Shown here: positions 33,581 through 45,829 of the stretch, one piece after another
Layout of the letters: each line of letters begins with the position of its first letter
Position numbering within the stretch: the first letter of the stretch is position 1
From: Ophioderma brevispina
Taxonomy: Eukaryota > Echinodermata > Ophiuroidea > Amphilepidida > Ophiodermatidae
Direction of reading: 5' to 3'
Length of the DNA stretch: 64,000 nucleotides
Assembly (NCBI GenBank): GCA_023653785.1
Contig: JAMKCH010001645.1
Location: forward strand, 24,196 to 88,195
The notes under the pieces: model-generated
The model's input: the letters and a program-made list of their open reading frames with translations, nothing else
The model's database searches: none
Told to the model about the DNA's origin: nothing
Translations under genes and position numbers: made by a program

Positions 33581-34395
33581 ATTCAAGTCCTACGATTTAA
33601 AGATTCAGTTCAGATGTATCAATTGAAAGTATCAGATTTAAAACATCAGCAATTGTTAACGTTGTATTTGAACTATACATTTTAATTCTTATGGTAGGCA
33701 AATAATGTCGTATACTTTTCAACACGATTGCGATCAATTAAAAAAAATGGACCCCCTGTACCAACTTTGTCTTGGCCCTCTCTCCTTAAAGTGACCGGAG
33801 GAGATGTTTTTTGAGAACGGAATTCTCATATAAATTGCCCACTTAATCGGTTGTAGACCACCTACGGAACGGTTCGAAGGTTTTGGATTGGACAAAAAGT
33901 ACAAACGAAAATTTGCAAACTGTTTGTTCGTCCCTAAAGAGAACGTGCTTTGATGTTCTGTAGTGAACGAGCAGCACGACAAGAAAATACGCATAATCAT
34001 CTTTGACAAAAGCGATGATATGGCTGATTCACTTCAGGTTCGGTTCGACAAAATTTGAGGGCGCTTTTTTCTGGAAATGTATGTGTCTCTTTAAGGCACC
34101 ATTTGTGGTACTTAAGCATCATGTTCCAGGGGTCCCTGTCAGTCCGTCTACATATTTAATCACTCAAACATTTTGTAGTCGAGATGTGTTACAAATGTCT
34201 GCTAGCTCCCGGGTATAGGAGAGATAATGCATGCTTATATCAAAATGCACATAACGCAACTTAATTTTTTATTGGCCATCCAAAATTAGTGCAAAGAGGA
34301 TTATGAGTCCATTGACCAACCGACCAACCATGGCATTTATGTTGTTATCATAGAAGACCATTTGGTAACGAACTGAATGCATTGGTTTCAAGTAA
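33581..34395. other. No gene recognised
   Basis: The stretch 34055-34097 resembles the right end of the TTAA-flanked element at 16296-16831 (GAGGGCGC, TTT.TGGAAATGTATGTGTCTCTTTAA). The - strand frame at 33734-34009 has no recognised domain. Confidence 0.45.
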
Positions 34396-34567
34396 GCCGG
34401 TGTGAAAGTAATCATTGTCCGGCAGGTATGATCCGGGCTCCATAGACGATAACGGAATAAAGCGTGAAACTAATGTTGCGTGAAGAGTCAACTGAATCGA
34501 CTGCCCTATTGTTCACCATTGTTCCCGGACTGTGAGCCCGGAGGACTATATCTCCTGCCACACCGGT
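34396..34567 (+). mobile_element. Short inverted-repeat element, copy 2
   Basis: Second member of the family at 29871-30044, in the same orientation. The ends GCCGGTGTG and CACACCGGT are clear inverted repeats. The two copies differ at roughly one position in seven or eight by eye. Confidence 0.75.
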
Positions 34568-35181
34568 CCTGTGCAGTAACTTTACAGTGTCCACACTTGT
34601 TTTGTAACAGCAACAAAGGTCTAGTCTCCGCATGGCCAAGGATTGAACCCTTACATCAATAACATCAATATCCACCTTCATGCAGTCTGCCGGATGCTAA
34701 GGCCGCTACTGAATGGCAAGACTAAAATCCATTTTGAATTAAACGCCACCACTACATCAAAAAGCTGGGCAAAAATCAACTTTGTTATTTTTTTAATGTT
34801 TTATCTATAATTCTAAATATAGCGTCATAATTTCAGATTTGAACATTATGATATGGTTTTATACTTTTATAACAGTATACGAGTTTTAAGTTTTATTGAA
34901 TGATAGATTTTGGCAAAAAAGTAACAAAAATGTTGAGAAATCATTGTCTCTTTGTGTAACAAAAACGTTTGTAAATATTATATGGATTCATATTTATTCA
35001 AGACATTGTAAAATATCAGCCTTACACTTGTGTAAATAGTGCTGGGTGCTGTGCATATAGTCCTATTCGTTAGGAGGAATATTTCATTGGTAGAACACCA
35101 GCGCTGTCACCTTCGGAGCCTAGTTTTATCCGTTTTAAGATAATTACTCCTGATATATCTCCCTCTGTGAAGGTGACTTAG
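34568..35181. other. No feature seen
   Basis: AT-rich non-coding sequence. Confidence 0.4.
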
Positions 35182-35337
35182 TAGGAAAAATTCACCTTAT
35201 GCAGTATCTCTTTGTCTAGATTAGTGTGTTCTGAGGTCTCTGGGCTTTGGACCTGACTATAGGAAAAATTCACCTTATGCAGTATCTCTTTGTCTAGATT
35301 AGTGTGTTCTGAGGTCTCTCTGCTTTGGACCAGACTT
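35182..35337 (+). repeat. Recent 78 bp tandem duplication
   Basis: Two nearly identical units start at 35182 and 35260, each beginning TAGGAAAAATTCACCTTATG and ending near GCTTTGGACC.GAC. Only a few bases differ, so the duplication is young. Confidence 0.9.
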
Positions 35338-36599
35338 TGGCGGATTTAACTTGGTTTTGTGAGCCCTCAACCATTCCACTTCCCTCAGAGCATACTGCTG
35401 GAGTTGCTTGTAGATCCATCTGACTGAATGCCTTTGAGCTTCTGCTGAGCCAGATGACATAGCTCACTCTGAGTGCAATTTTGGCCTTTCTCTTTCCTTT
35501 AGGAATGTCCAAGGATGCCAGACATTTGTTAACTGATGTATTACAGAAACCTCTGTTAAAATATTTGTTAAAAATTATAATATTGGAATGCTAGAAAATG
35601 ATTTTTTTCAAATTATATTATTATAATACATAGTTTGTTCCTAAATAAGAATAAGAATTTATTTTCTGATATAAAACAAGCTCTTTTTACAACATTTGCG
35701 CAATTTTTCCCTCTCGCACATTTTTAAAGGCAAATTTAATGGCAAACAAGGTTTCCCAGTGCATCGTCTCCGGACACCACAATAAGCACTGGAATTGCAT
35801 TTCGCCTGTTCCCTAAGCCTCGTACAATGGCTACAGAATGAAGAATAGACAATAATTGAAACAATCCAATTCTTCGTTCTCAATGCTTTATACACATACA
35901 AACAATAATACATTCAGCTAGGTTTCCTGTGTCATTTTGCGTAGCAACGGGAAAATTAACAAACTGTTTGAAAATGCAGTTTTTCTATAACTTCATAAAT
36001 ATTACTAGTTTTTTCAAGGAGAATTTCAAACTGTAACATGTTTGATAAGTCAATCAAATCGGACAGCTTCAACTACTTTCTCGGTTCAATTCCATGAAGT
36101 GGAAAGTCGTCCAAATTGAATGATTTTTTTACTTTTTTCTTACCAATTTTGATTTGTTTCCATATTCAGTAAAGTGCGGGAATTAGCATTTTGAATAAAA
36201 GGAACAGGTGTGGGTTTTTACAAGAAAATTAGCCTCAGTTAATTCCAAAATATGAAATTAAAATACAATTTACAAACGAAATAACTTTTACGGGCCGCGT
36301 CCTGTATGCATCAGGGTGCTTAAACAACAAGACGCTTTATGGTAGGCACCGGAAGACTTTATCGAATAGAGAACATAAATGTGCTTCCCAAATAACAAAT
36401 AGGACGGACAAGACAGTTCTGAATAATATCATAATCAAGCCGAGTTATCACTCAATCAAGGATGTGACCATGTATGTGTGGGTCCATGACGTGTTTGCAA
36501 AAGCAGCAGACAAAGGGATATTTACATAGAATCCAAGTTATAGGGATTATCAACGTCAAAATTGAAGTCAAAGGGATGACCAGTAGAAGTACAACAATT
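35338..36599. other. No gene recognised
   Basis: Short frames at 35294-35512 and 35659-35913 on the - strand have no family signature. Confidence 0.4.
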
Positions 36600-36870
36600 T
36601 CATCAAGAATTTTTTTGATACGCCAAAATTGCGAATATCAATTTCCAATACAAAATTCATATTTTCTTACTTCTCAACATGACGTCATAGGACGTCATAA
36701 GGAGGATGTTGTTATTACTTTGGTACCACATGAAAGCAGAAATGCTAAGCTCTCTGTACCAAATTACAGGAATCGGATGTTCAGTAACGAAAAATCACAG
36801 GGGGGCTTTGGGAGTTTTGTTACAAAAATGGCTAAGGAAGACGAGGTTAAGGATGTTGAATGCCAAAAAG
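36600..36870 (+). repeat. Dispersed repeat, copy 2 of 3
   Basis: Same family as 17930-18180. The open frame 36474-36899 (141 codons) lies mostly over this non-coding repeat and should not be taken as a gene: the copy at 17930-18180 does not conserve its reading frame. Confidence 0.7.
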
Positions 36871-37377
36871 TCCATAAGCAGCAAGTATTGCCAAGATGAT
36901 GTGATATTATAAAGCCCTTACCATATTATAAAACGTGGTAGTGTTAATGCCCGCGAAGAGGTTGACATGCGCTTCATCATAATATTAGCTGTTCAATCGG
37001 TGTTGGCAACATAATACTCTCTGTTAATTCATTTATACTTTCATTTATTTGCTCATCAACATTATTCACATACAGATTCTGGACAAGAATAATTACAATA
37101 TGAAGTGCAATTTTTTAAAATCAAATAGTAGTGTAGTTTTCATCCCGTACTATTAAATTAAGCGACTGGACGAGGACACTGAAAAACACAGAGCGTGTAA
37201 CGCAATGCCCTCGGTCAGACAAAAAAAAAACAAAAAAAAAAACCGCAAGTACAATGTATGTTACAATGTAATCAAGGAGTGGAATAAGCTGCCTCTATTC
37301 ATTAGGCAGTCACCCGTGTCTTAAAAAGGCCTGAAAATTCCTCACAACTGTGAGTTTGTTCATGTTCCATTAAATTA
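36871..37377. other. No feature seen
   Basis: AT-rich with two A-runs at 37221-37243. Confidence 0.4.
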
Positions 37378-38760
37378 AAGTGATTTATTGGTATGAATCT
37401 ATCGGCAAATATGTAATGAAATAAATAAAACGTACCAGATGGTTTTCATGGTCATTGGAGTATATCCTGAGAAAAAAATCCAGATTTATTCGACAAATGT
37501 GCACACAACGTACAGCAATCATGGAAGCTACTGTTTTATTCCCTGTGGTATATTTACAACGTTTACAACGCCGCATGCAAAACAGAAGCCAGCGAAAAAT
37601 ATCACGTGACTTCAGCAAAGTTTGCCACAAGCCTCATCCTGTGAAACTCGTTGAGCACACAAAGGATAGGAGCGAAGGCGTTTAGAATTTTATTGCAAAA
37701 AAAACTTTACACCTTTTAAAACCTCTGTGATGTGCGTAAAATGTTAAAGAGGGGTGTTTTAGATATCATTTTGTGATTAACAAAGGTTTTAGTTGGCCTA
37801 AAACACTAACAATCCATAAGAAGGGGACACTTGAAAAGGGGTCGAGTAATCTTTATAGTTTTATCGCATGTCGCACTGTCACCACTGATCTCTACAAGGA
37901 TTGGCTAAACAACAGTACATGTATATTAGATGAATGGAGCAAACGGGTGGAAATCTTGGTCCTACCAGTACACTAGCATTCCAGAGACACCTGTTTAACA
38001 GAAGTTGTATCCAGGGTGCACGTTTTAGAGACATGCCATCCCATCCGCACAAAAATTTACAATGAGCTCACTGAATGCTTGTCTGTAGTCTGTTATGTCG
38101 CTTATCAATTTCAATGGGAAAAAAATTTGTATAAATGACCGACTCTAAACCACCTGCTTGTGCTCTTTAAGGATGACCAATATGGCCGTCAGCTGCCTTC
38201 AATACGAAGCTTCCGGTTCCAATCCATTGTAAGAGATCAAAAGATGTTCGAAACCCCACTAATGCGCGCGGTTCAGCATTCTACGTACTTTTCAATGTAA
38301 CGAGTAGCGATCATTATATAATGAAGAGTTTCCTAATTTTATTTTAAAAAAACTATATCTCAAGAATGCCAGGCTCATTTTATAAAAATTTAGTAAAAAT
38401 GTATTGTCATTGTTGAGTTAAAGTTAGATATTTTAAAGGAAAAGTTAAATTAAAGCTGTGTTTTTAATTTCAATGTGAAAAGTAAACGCGATAGTCTTTC
38501 ATACGGCCAGATCTTGATAAACAAAGATCACCTTTCAATTGGTGTGAAAGACTAAACATAGCTTGTGGACAAAACGATAGCGTAAAAAATTAACATGGCG
38601 GCTTCGTTAAGTCGTCTACTGCTTCGAAAAGTCAGCTGAAAAATGGTGTTTTCTTCGCAGAATACTCCAATGACCATGAAAACCCTCTGGTACGTTCCAT
38701 ATTTAGGGGATATTTCATTATATATGTGCCGATAGATTCATACCAATAAATCCCATTAAT
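37378..38760. mobile_element. 1.4 kb element with about 100 bp terminal inverted repeats
   Basis: The left arm 37378-37475 contains ATTTATTGGTATGAATCTAT, ACGTACCAGA and GGTTTTCATGGTCATTGGAG; the right arm 38655-38760 carries the reverse complements. The interior has only short frames, without recognised transposase motifs. Likely a non-autonomous DNA transposon or a foldback element. Confidence 0.7.
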
Positions 38761-39112
38761 GTCTTTTCTTTTGCTAGTCCAAAAAGAATGGAATGTTAAA
38801 TTGCTAAAAGCCTAGGGAATCACCATCATCTCGGCAGTGCTTTGTTCGGTGTCGAATGTTGACGTTACATGTCCCTCTCGGTATATTTAAACAATGTTTT
38901 CATACAACATTTTTAGCGCACATTTTAGCCCTGGCGAAAATCAGATGTTTCTAGGTAGTTTTATGCCATATTTACGATTTTTGAGACAATTACGAACGTC
39001 ATAAAAACGTCACATGGGAAATGTCGGTGATAATTCACTTTTTTTCAGGATAGAGGGGACCAAAAGCTATGCATGGTTACTCAACACAAATCATACGCCT
39101 CGTATTATTATA
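38761..39112. other. No feature seen
   Basis: Spacer between an inverted-repeat element and a tandem repeat. Confidence 0.4.
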
Positions 39113-39715
39113 GAAAATCTCAAAGTTTGAACTGGATTGAGGAAGCGGCGTAACAAGCGAGCGCCTCACTATGGCGGCGGGGTTTTGCCAAAGTACAACT
39201 TGGTTTCCACCAGGTTAAGTATATTTTGAACCAAAGTATGAAAACATAGGTGGGCCACTCACGTGTTGCTCAGACCCAAAGTTATGGGGCAAATCCTTTG
39301 GAAATCAAGATGTTGGCCAAAAACGCTTCCAGAAGAAAAAATGCGGACCCAATACTTTTCTGATACCTGGAATCTACTCTCTCCAATGACCCAAAAATCA
39401 CCCAAATCATACCATATTATAGAAGATTGGGACTGGAGTAGGTGCAGTGCGTAACAATGATACCGCCACTGGGTGAGGGGTGTTGCAAAGCATATCTTGG
39501 TTATATATACGAGGTTAATTATCATATTTTTGACTCCCTGGTATTAAAAACATAGGTTTGGTCAACAAGGTTGACTTCCAATGTTGTTCAGAACCCAATT
39601 AATAGGGCGGAAACATTTGGAAATGGAGGCCATTTTGAAATCCAAGATGGCGGCCAAACGACTTTCAGAAAAAAATGCGACCTGGATGTCTATTCTATCC
39701 AATGATACTAAAGAA
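39113..39715 (+). repeat. Two diverged tandem units of about 300 bp
   Basis: Unit 1 starts near 39113 and unit 2 near 39419. Shared blocks are TAGAA.AT, ACTGGA.T, GCGTAACAA, GGGGT.TTGC.AAG, TTGGTT, AAAACATAGGT, GTTG.TCAGA.CCCAA, TTTGGAAAT, GGCCAAA.CG.TT.CAGAA, AAAATGCG and CTAT.TCC.AATGA. Unit 2 carries AAGATGGCGGCC. Frames here are shadows of repeat DNA. Confidence 0.7.
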
Positions 39716-41499
39716 AAAGCATCCTTAGCAAAAAATACAAATATACATACCAACCTACACTGTACTTTTAGCTTTGTTGTAACCCTATTTGTCAAGATGG
39801 TCCTTCAACGCTTCAAGATGTTATTTCATTTTATTTCTCTATTTTACTTGAGAAAATATTTATCAAAGTACTTTCTTATCATTTAAGGGAAAAATGGAAT
39901 TTCTGAGTGCTATATTGAGATTAGGCAGGATGTTATTGGCAAGTCAGAGATCATTCTAGGTGAGATAAGTTCTATAAATAACTTGGGTCTTTCCAAGTCA
40001 TTGTGTAATCTGTATGTTATTATTGAATTGTAATGTTCTTAAACCAATCAATCTGATTGCAATCCTACTAAAACAGTGTTATATTATAAAATCCAGATCA
40101 TTTTTGCACAAGGCTCTTTTGTTTGTGTTTAAAGGGTATTTCTGACCTTGGCGTCTATGAGACGTTGTAACAGAAAGCTATGTTTGGGATGAGAAGTTGT
40201 TCGTAAGAGGTACAAATGAGCATCTGTTGGTTTACTCTAGAGACCTGCTTAGTTGACCAATCGATTCGTCGTAATTCTTTGTCTCTGTTATGTTTTTGCT
40301 CTTGCTAGTCTGTTTGTATATTATTATGTTTTATGTAACATTATAAGAGGTCACTACACCTTCACGCTCCGCGTTTAGTAGTGACCTCGTCAATCTCCAT
40401 TGATTTACATATATTAATTTATTTTACATAAATTGCAAATTATTTATATTTGAAGTGATATAACTGTTCACATTATCATTGTTATATTATTGTGTATAAC
40501 CGGTAATTTGTTATTCTATTTTATCACTTCTCTTTTCAATATTATCATTCTATTTGTATATACAATAACTACAGATATAATTTTGCAACTGATGATTGAT
40601 TGATTGACAAATAAAATATGAAATCTGAAAAAATGTAAAAGGTGTTGAGATGATTTTGAAATTGATAGAGACTCTCCTATGAACCGGACCAATAAAAATA
40701 TATCGTCAATGAATGTTTCCAGCATGCCGGCTGACATTAAGGTAGGTAATGTTTTTTTTATATATATTTCATATACAAAAAAGAACTTTAATGTCTATAA
40801 CTGAATACATTTGTTGTTCGGCACATATATTTTTTTTTATTCTGTTCAAAAATCAACATAGCTGGAATATTGAAAATGTAAAGTTCTTCAGTGATGCCGA
40901 TCGCATATTATGTGCTTAATAAAGGAAATTTCATGTTGCAAATAATATTTTTAAAAATACATAAAAGGTTGGTCTTGGTCAATTATGATTATTTCAATAT
41001 ACCACACCTTTTCGTAGTTAATATCAAGTACATTGTAATTTTAAAATTTGTAATGTGATGAAAATTGTTTTTTTAATCTATTCGGGTAGGTCTTTCATGA
41101 GCAAATTGATCTCTTTAACATTGTTGAATAATTATTTTTGTAATTTATGCAGTCCCCCCGAATACCATTAAGAGTCATTCAGAGATGGCTTGGAAGGTTT
41201 GCAAGGGCCCAGGAAGGGCTCACATAATTTTTACAAAGTCCATGTACTTATTGCGAGCGCTTAATAAAGAAATAATTCAATGGAATAAACCATTATGATT
41301 TTAGTATAAAACTAGAGCAGGGCTTTTGCCATATTTACAGAGTGGCCTATGGGAAACTGAAAAATACAAAAATACTCAAAAGTTAACACAAGAATGGCGT
41401 CATCAATAGACGATTTGCACGATCCCAATAATGCATCCCGTATTGTGCCCATTTCCATCCGTTAACTTATACCAGAGTTCATATTTATATAGGTTTTCC
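39716..41499. other. No gene recognised; one hairpin
   Basis: A hairpin GAGGTCACTAC / GTAGTGACCTC lies at 40347-40357 and 40378-40388, with a 20 base loop. The remainder is AT-rich. Confidence 0.45.
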
Positions 41500-41800
41500 A
41501 AGTCAAATGTCCACTATTTTCAACCAATCGTCCTCAAAGGCAGTTCATATGTCCTATTATGAAATATTAGCATATACCAAATGTCAACATAGGCAGTTCA
41601 AATGTCCACTAATGCTAACTAAATATCCATATTGTGAAATATATGTTTTACTAGCACATGCAAATATCAACATAGGCAGTTCAAATGTCCAATAGTACTA
41701 ACAAATTATCCAATTAGCTCAATCAATTTCCCAATAGTGAAATCAAATGTTTTACTAGTGATTTCAATTATCACAGTTTAAAACAGTACTACTTGCACCA
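41500..41800 (+). repeat. Degenerate tandem repeat, inverted partner at 44.1-44.4 kb
   Basis: Units of about 110 bp with the core CATAGGCAGTTCAAATGTCC followed by TGTGAAAT...GTTTTACTAG. The motif occurs in reverse complement at 44110-44360 (GACATTTGAATTGCCTATG). Together the two arrays bracket 2.3 kb. Confidence 0.65.
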
Positions 41801-42094
41801 TCCAAACCAATACTTTAATAAACGTCATGAATGCCAGGAAGAAGCGAATGGTTGCCATAAAATTTCATAAAGATGATGAGAACGTTTTCCTTACAGCATG
41901 CAGCAACAAACTATTACACAAGTTATATGGTGCCAGTTTCTGAAAAAGGTATTGAATAACCTTCTTTTCGTTTGTTTCTTTTCCGTTTTTTTATGGAAAC
42001 ATTTAAATGAATAACTGATCATACTGATGGAAATTTCTAGTCATGCAGTATCTCTTTATACTCAATGCAGATACAAATAAAGTATCATAAATGG

Positions 42095-42192
42095 CGAAAC
42101 CAAACGCCCATTGGATTACACGCTTTATTCCGTTATGCACGTTATGCATGCATGGCGGAATAAAGCGTGTAAACCAATGGGCGTTTCGTTTC
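42095..42192. repeat. Strong hairpin, arms of about 32 bp
   Basis: AACGCCCATTGG.TTACACGC followed by TTTATTCCG faces CGGAATAAAGCGTG and ACCAATGGGCGTTT around a loop of about 20 bases. The near-perfect arms indicate a young or conserved fold-back sequence. The frames on both strands here are mirror products of the palindrome. Confidence 0.85.
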
Positions 42193-42217
42193 GCTTCGCA
42201 AAATACAGCAAGCCTCC

Positions 42218-42510
42218 CAGTGGCGGCGCAATGGGGTAGCATGGGGGTTTTGGGGCATTCCCCCCAATTTCTTTCTTGTCCCCAGTTCCCCCTCCCCCTC
42301 CCCCCGCTAGAAGAAAAATGACAGATTTTTCTTGGCAAAAATCAGCGGTTTGGGCCTTTGGGGCCAAAAATCACCACATTTGGGCCAATATTGGTTAAAA
42401 ATCTAACTTTTTAAAAATATTTTTCCCCCTAGAATTTCACTTTTCCCCCACAAAATTTCACCCTGACAGCGTTCCCCCCCCCTCGAAATTGAAGTCTGGC
42501 GCCGCCACTG
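42218..42510. mobile_element. Short hAT-type element
   Basis: The ends are CAGTGGCGGCGC and GCGCCGCCACTG, a perfect 12 bp inverted pair of the CAGTGGCGG type. The interior is rich in C and G runs without coding capacity. Flanking octamers (AAGCCTCC and AAAGCCCT) only partly agree as a target duplication. Confidence 0.8.
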
Positions 42511-43619
42511 AAAGCCCTTATTAGGCTTTCCATAAAAAAAAGAAAAAAAATGCTTACTCTCTTCCATTTTCTTGACGTGATTAAATTATAAAAATAGAAT
42601 GGCTCTCGTTTCATATATAAATGTTGTAAGCAATTGACAGGCGAAATCCGAGATTTCGAAATAGTTTTTGTGTAGTAATTGAGTCATCTATAACTAAAGG
42701 ACAGTCACCTAAAGGTTAATTAATAAGTTAGAGATGAATCGGATTTCGTTTCATGCAGCAAACCTTTATGCACAGTATACAGACTGCCATAGAATACGTG
42801 TCTAACAAAAAATTCAGTCCGATAATTGTGTAAACACGTTTGAGCTTAAGCTTCGTTATTTCACACATTGATGTATATGGACAACAGTGCCATAGGATGC
42901 AAAACACGATTCAGGCGGTGGCGGCCAAGCTTCATTCATAGCGCCAAAACTGCCGAACGAGTATGGCAAGCTACAGTGTAAAGTCAATGTGCGCAGTACT
43001 AATAGATCAGTGAGTGGCGAGTGGAATCCCGTACGGAGCCACGACCGATCTAAAATGCCTTGCTTTAGTCGGTGGTGCATAATTGTGCTGCAAAACTATC
43101 ATCAAACCTTTTTAGCCGAAATGAGAGGGATTGCTACATTGCCAGGTCAACGACTCATTCCAGGGTGGTGGCATAGGCTAAACTGGTACCGGGCCTGGTA
43201 CATCATGGTCCGCAGCTATAACTAGCGATGACCCTGCATTGAAATGAGGTCAAACAGACTCGTTCAAAAGACCCGTTTGTACGTTATTCATAAAAAAAAA
43301 AACTTACATGGAGTTGATTCTTCAACCCAACGGTTTTGAGTGGAACAATTTGAGAGAAACATATTTTCGACTTTAGAATATTTGTCAAGTTTTCGTGATT
43401 AAGTGCTAAACCTATGGGACGGGCAAAAACGACGCTACTGGCCGCCCCCCCCCCCCCCCCTGCACGATTTGTTTGAAAAGTAAGGGCGACCTAAACTCCC
43501 TCGGGAAAATCTCTGTTTCAGCCTTTTCTGAGCATTGTTCAATTACAGGTTAGCATGTTCACTGACATAAATAAGAAGATCAAGAGAAATTACAGCCTTA
43601 AATAAGCATGTTCAGTTTC
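42511..43619. other. No gene recognised
   Basis: Contains a run of 18 C near 43443-43460. Frames at 42856-43225 overlap on both strands and have no recognised domain. Confidence 0.4.
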
Positions 43620-43760
43620 AATTGTATTCAAAGGTGGATTGATGCGTGAACATGGCACTTCCGAACTGCAAACTAAACAAGTATTTCCACCGAGTAAAAA
43701 ACCTACCAACAAGCATTTTGTATGTTTTTGCTACAATAAACAAGTCTTTTTGTCAGTTTT
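43620..43760 (+). repeat. Dispersed repeat, partner at 51.4 kb
   Basis: Shares TGTATTCAAAGGTGGAT, GATGCGTGAA, CTAAACAA.TATTT.CC and ACAAG.ATTTTG with 51409-51545. Confidence 0.65.
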
Positions 43761-44109
43761 GCTACCGTAAAAAGTAAGCAATGATTGTGTTGATATTATA
43801 CCCTTATTACTGGCTTTGCTCATGTTGCTTTACTTCCAATTACAATATTTGTTATGATAGATCTCGAGTCATCGAATTTCAGGGTACGGAAAAAACCTAC
43901 ACCGTTTCCATACTATGCTGTTTTTGACGCCTTAATCATGTACGAGCGTACCATAGCCTGTTGGAGAAAAATATACCATTTTACGCGTTTTCTTTTCACC
44001 ACTTCATATCCACCTTTGGAAATTCAAGGGGCCCCCCGGGGGGGTTCCCCTCCCCCTGGTTAAATGCGTTATAAAAACGTGCTTGTTGGTCTATGAATCT
44101 CTGTAAGGA
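43761..44109. other. No feature seen
   Basis: Non-coding spacer with a C/G-rich patch at 44030-44060. Confidence 0.4.
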
Positions 44110-44360
44110 TGTTTGGGAAGGTCTCACTGCCAAATGACATTTGAATTGCCTATGTGACAATTTGAATTCCAGGAAAGGACATGCACTGATGAGCAAAGGA
44201 TTACATAACGATTTCCATTGTGTGACCATTTGACTCACTATTGACTTTGATTTACCTGTTGTGATTTTGATTCTTCAAGTGGACATTTGTTCTGTCCTTT
44301 TCTATTGTTTTTGAATTTGGAATTCCCTATTGACATTTGAATTTCAAAAATTACAAATTG
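44110..44360 (-). repeat. Inverted partner of the 41.5 kb tandem repeat
   Basis: Contains several units around GACATTTGAATTGCCTATG, GGACATTTGTTCTGTCC and GACATTTGAATTTC, i.e. the reverse complement of the unit core at 41500-41800. Confidence 0.6.
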
Positions 44361-45829
44361 CTCTGATACCATGGAATGTGACCTGGAAACCTATTATAAC
44401 AATTCTGGTTTGTTTCGGTCGACGCGGGACTTAAACTACAATACAAAGTACTTTTCACGTGAAGTTAATCTTACAGAACTGTAAAGAAATATAATAGGGA
44501 CAAGAAAAACCTAGCGCAATGATGTTGAAATTTACGACCAAAAGGTGATATTTTTCGTGTATCTTTTGTCATCTGCCGGACGATTACACAACAGAGGCTG
44601 ATACAAGTTCCCGGATGTAAATGGTACTTAACGAGATGCATTTGGATCAGCGCAAATCTCTATGGATTTTTCAACATAGATAATTTTGTGGTTTTGTGAT
44701 AGGGCAAAACGAAGAGGTCATGATCACCACCCAATCTCAGATTCACCTTTAATTTTACACATCGGAGTATCAGAAGATGTTAACGCGTTTTTTCCATTTC
44801 GTAATATGAGCCAAAAGTTCAATTTTAATGTCCCTATTAGAGAAGCTTTACCATTTCTTGTTTGGCTACAACTGAAAGACCCATGAGCAAAGCAAGCAAA
44901 GACAGCGCAAAATTGATGGAAAAGTTGTCATAGCAGTGTGTTTGTCAACATGAAAATACCGTTTCAAGACGCTTGTTCGGCAGAAAACCCAATTAACACT
45001 TGAGTGCCTAATGTGTTTCCATTCACGTTGGTGCCTATGGGTAGCCCCCCGCCAAAGAAAACCACTTTCCCGAGGGAATGTTTCAAATGCAAACTCCATA
45101 CCACCTTGAGGGGTATAAGACCAGGTGCGCCTGAGAGGTGTCCGTTTATCTCTGGATAATTAGGGGGGCAATTATTGTTTTCGAAATGCGTCAAAATCGC
45201 TCCAATGTAATAAATGTTTCCACGACCCTGCTTCCACAGCATATACTGTAATCATTTTAGATTTTATATCTCCTCTAGAAGGACCAATTTACATATATTA
45301 AGCACAACTACCATTTGTTACATTCTTGTATTTGGTGGGGCAGTAACACTAATACACATGTATTTGCTATAGGTTTGTACAGCAATTGGTCGCGAGGTCC
45401 CTCGCTGATGAATTGCTTCTTTTCATCAGCATAAAGGTTAGATTATTTTTTTAATGCCTCCCAAGAGCACATTGTAGGTACAAGTTAATGATTTTCGTGT
45501 ACATGGCGTAATACAAAACAACCCGATTTGTTTTCCATTTTGTGAATGTAAGGGTTACAGCAAAATAAATAATTCCCACCTAACTACCGGTCTCTTCTTG
45601 TCTAATGAGATGTTACGCCCATACAACGGGGCCATTATGGCTGATAAATGCCCTCTCTTGACAGCAGTCAATTTTTTTGGTTTTGGACCAATTTTTGGAC
45701 ATTGAAAATAAGAATCTGTAGAAATTAAATAAACATAATGGAATTTGCAGTAACATATCTCAACTTACCATACTTCGTCTTTAGGATGAAGATTACACTC
45801 ATGGCCCTCACCAATGTCCTCCATCTCTC
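44361..45829. other. No gene recognised
   Basis: Short frames on both strands (44686-44886, 44866-45242) lack motifs. Sequence before the transposase remnant may be part of that element, but its ends were not found. Confidence 0.4.

Noticed and set aside
36474..36899. 141-codon frame on the + strand
   Set aside because: Mostly covers a dispersed non-coding repeat also found at 17930-18180.
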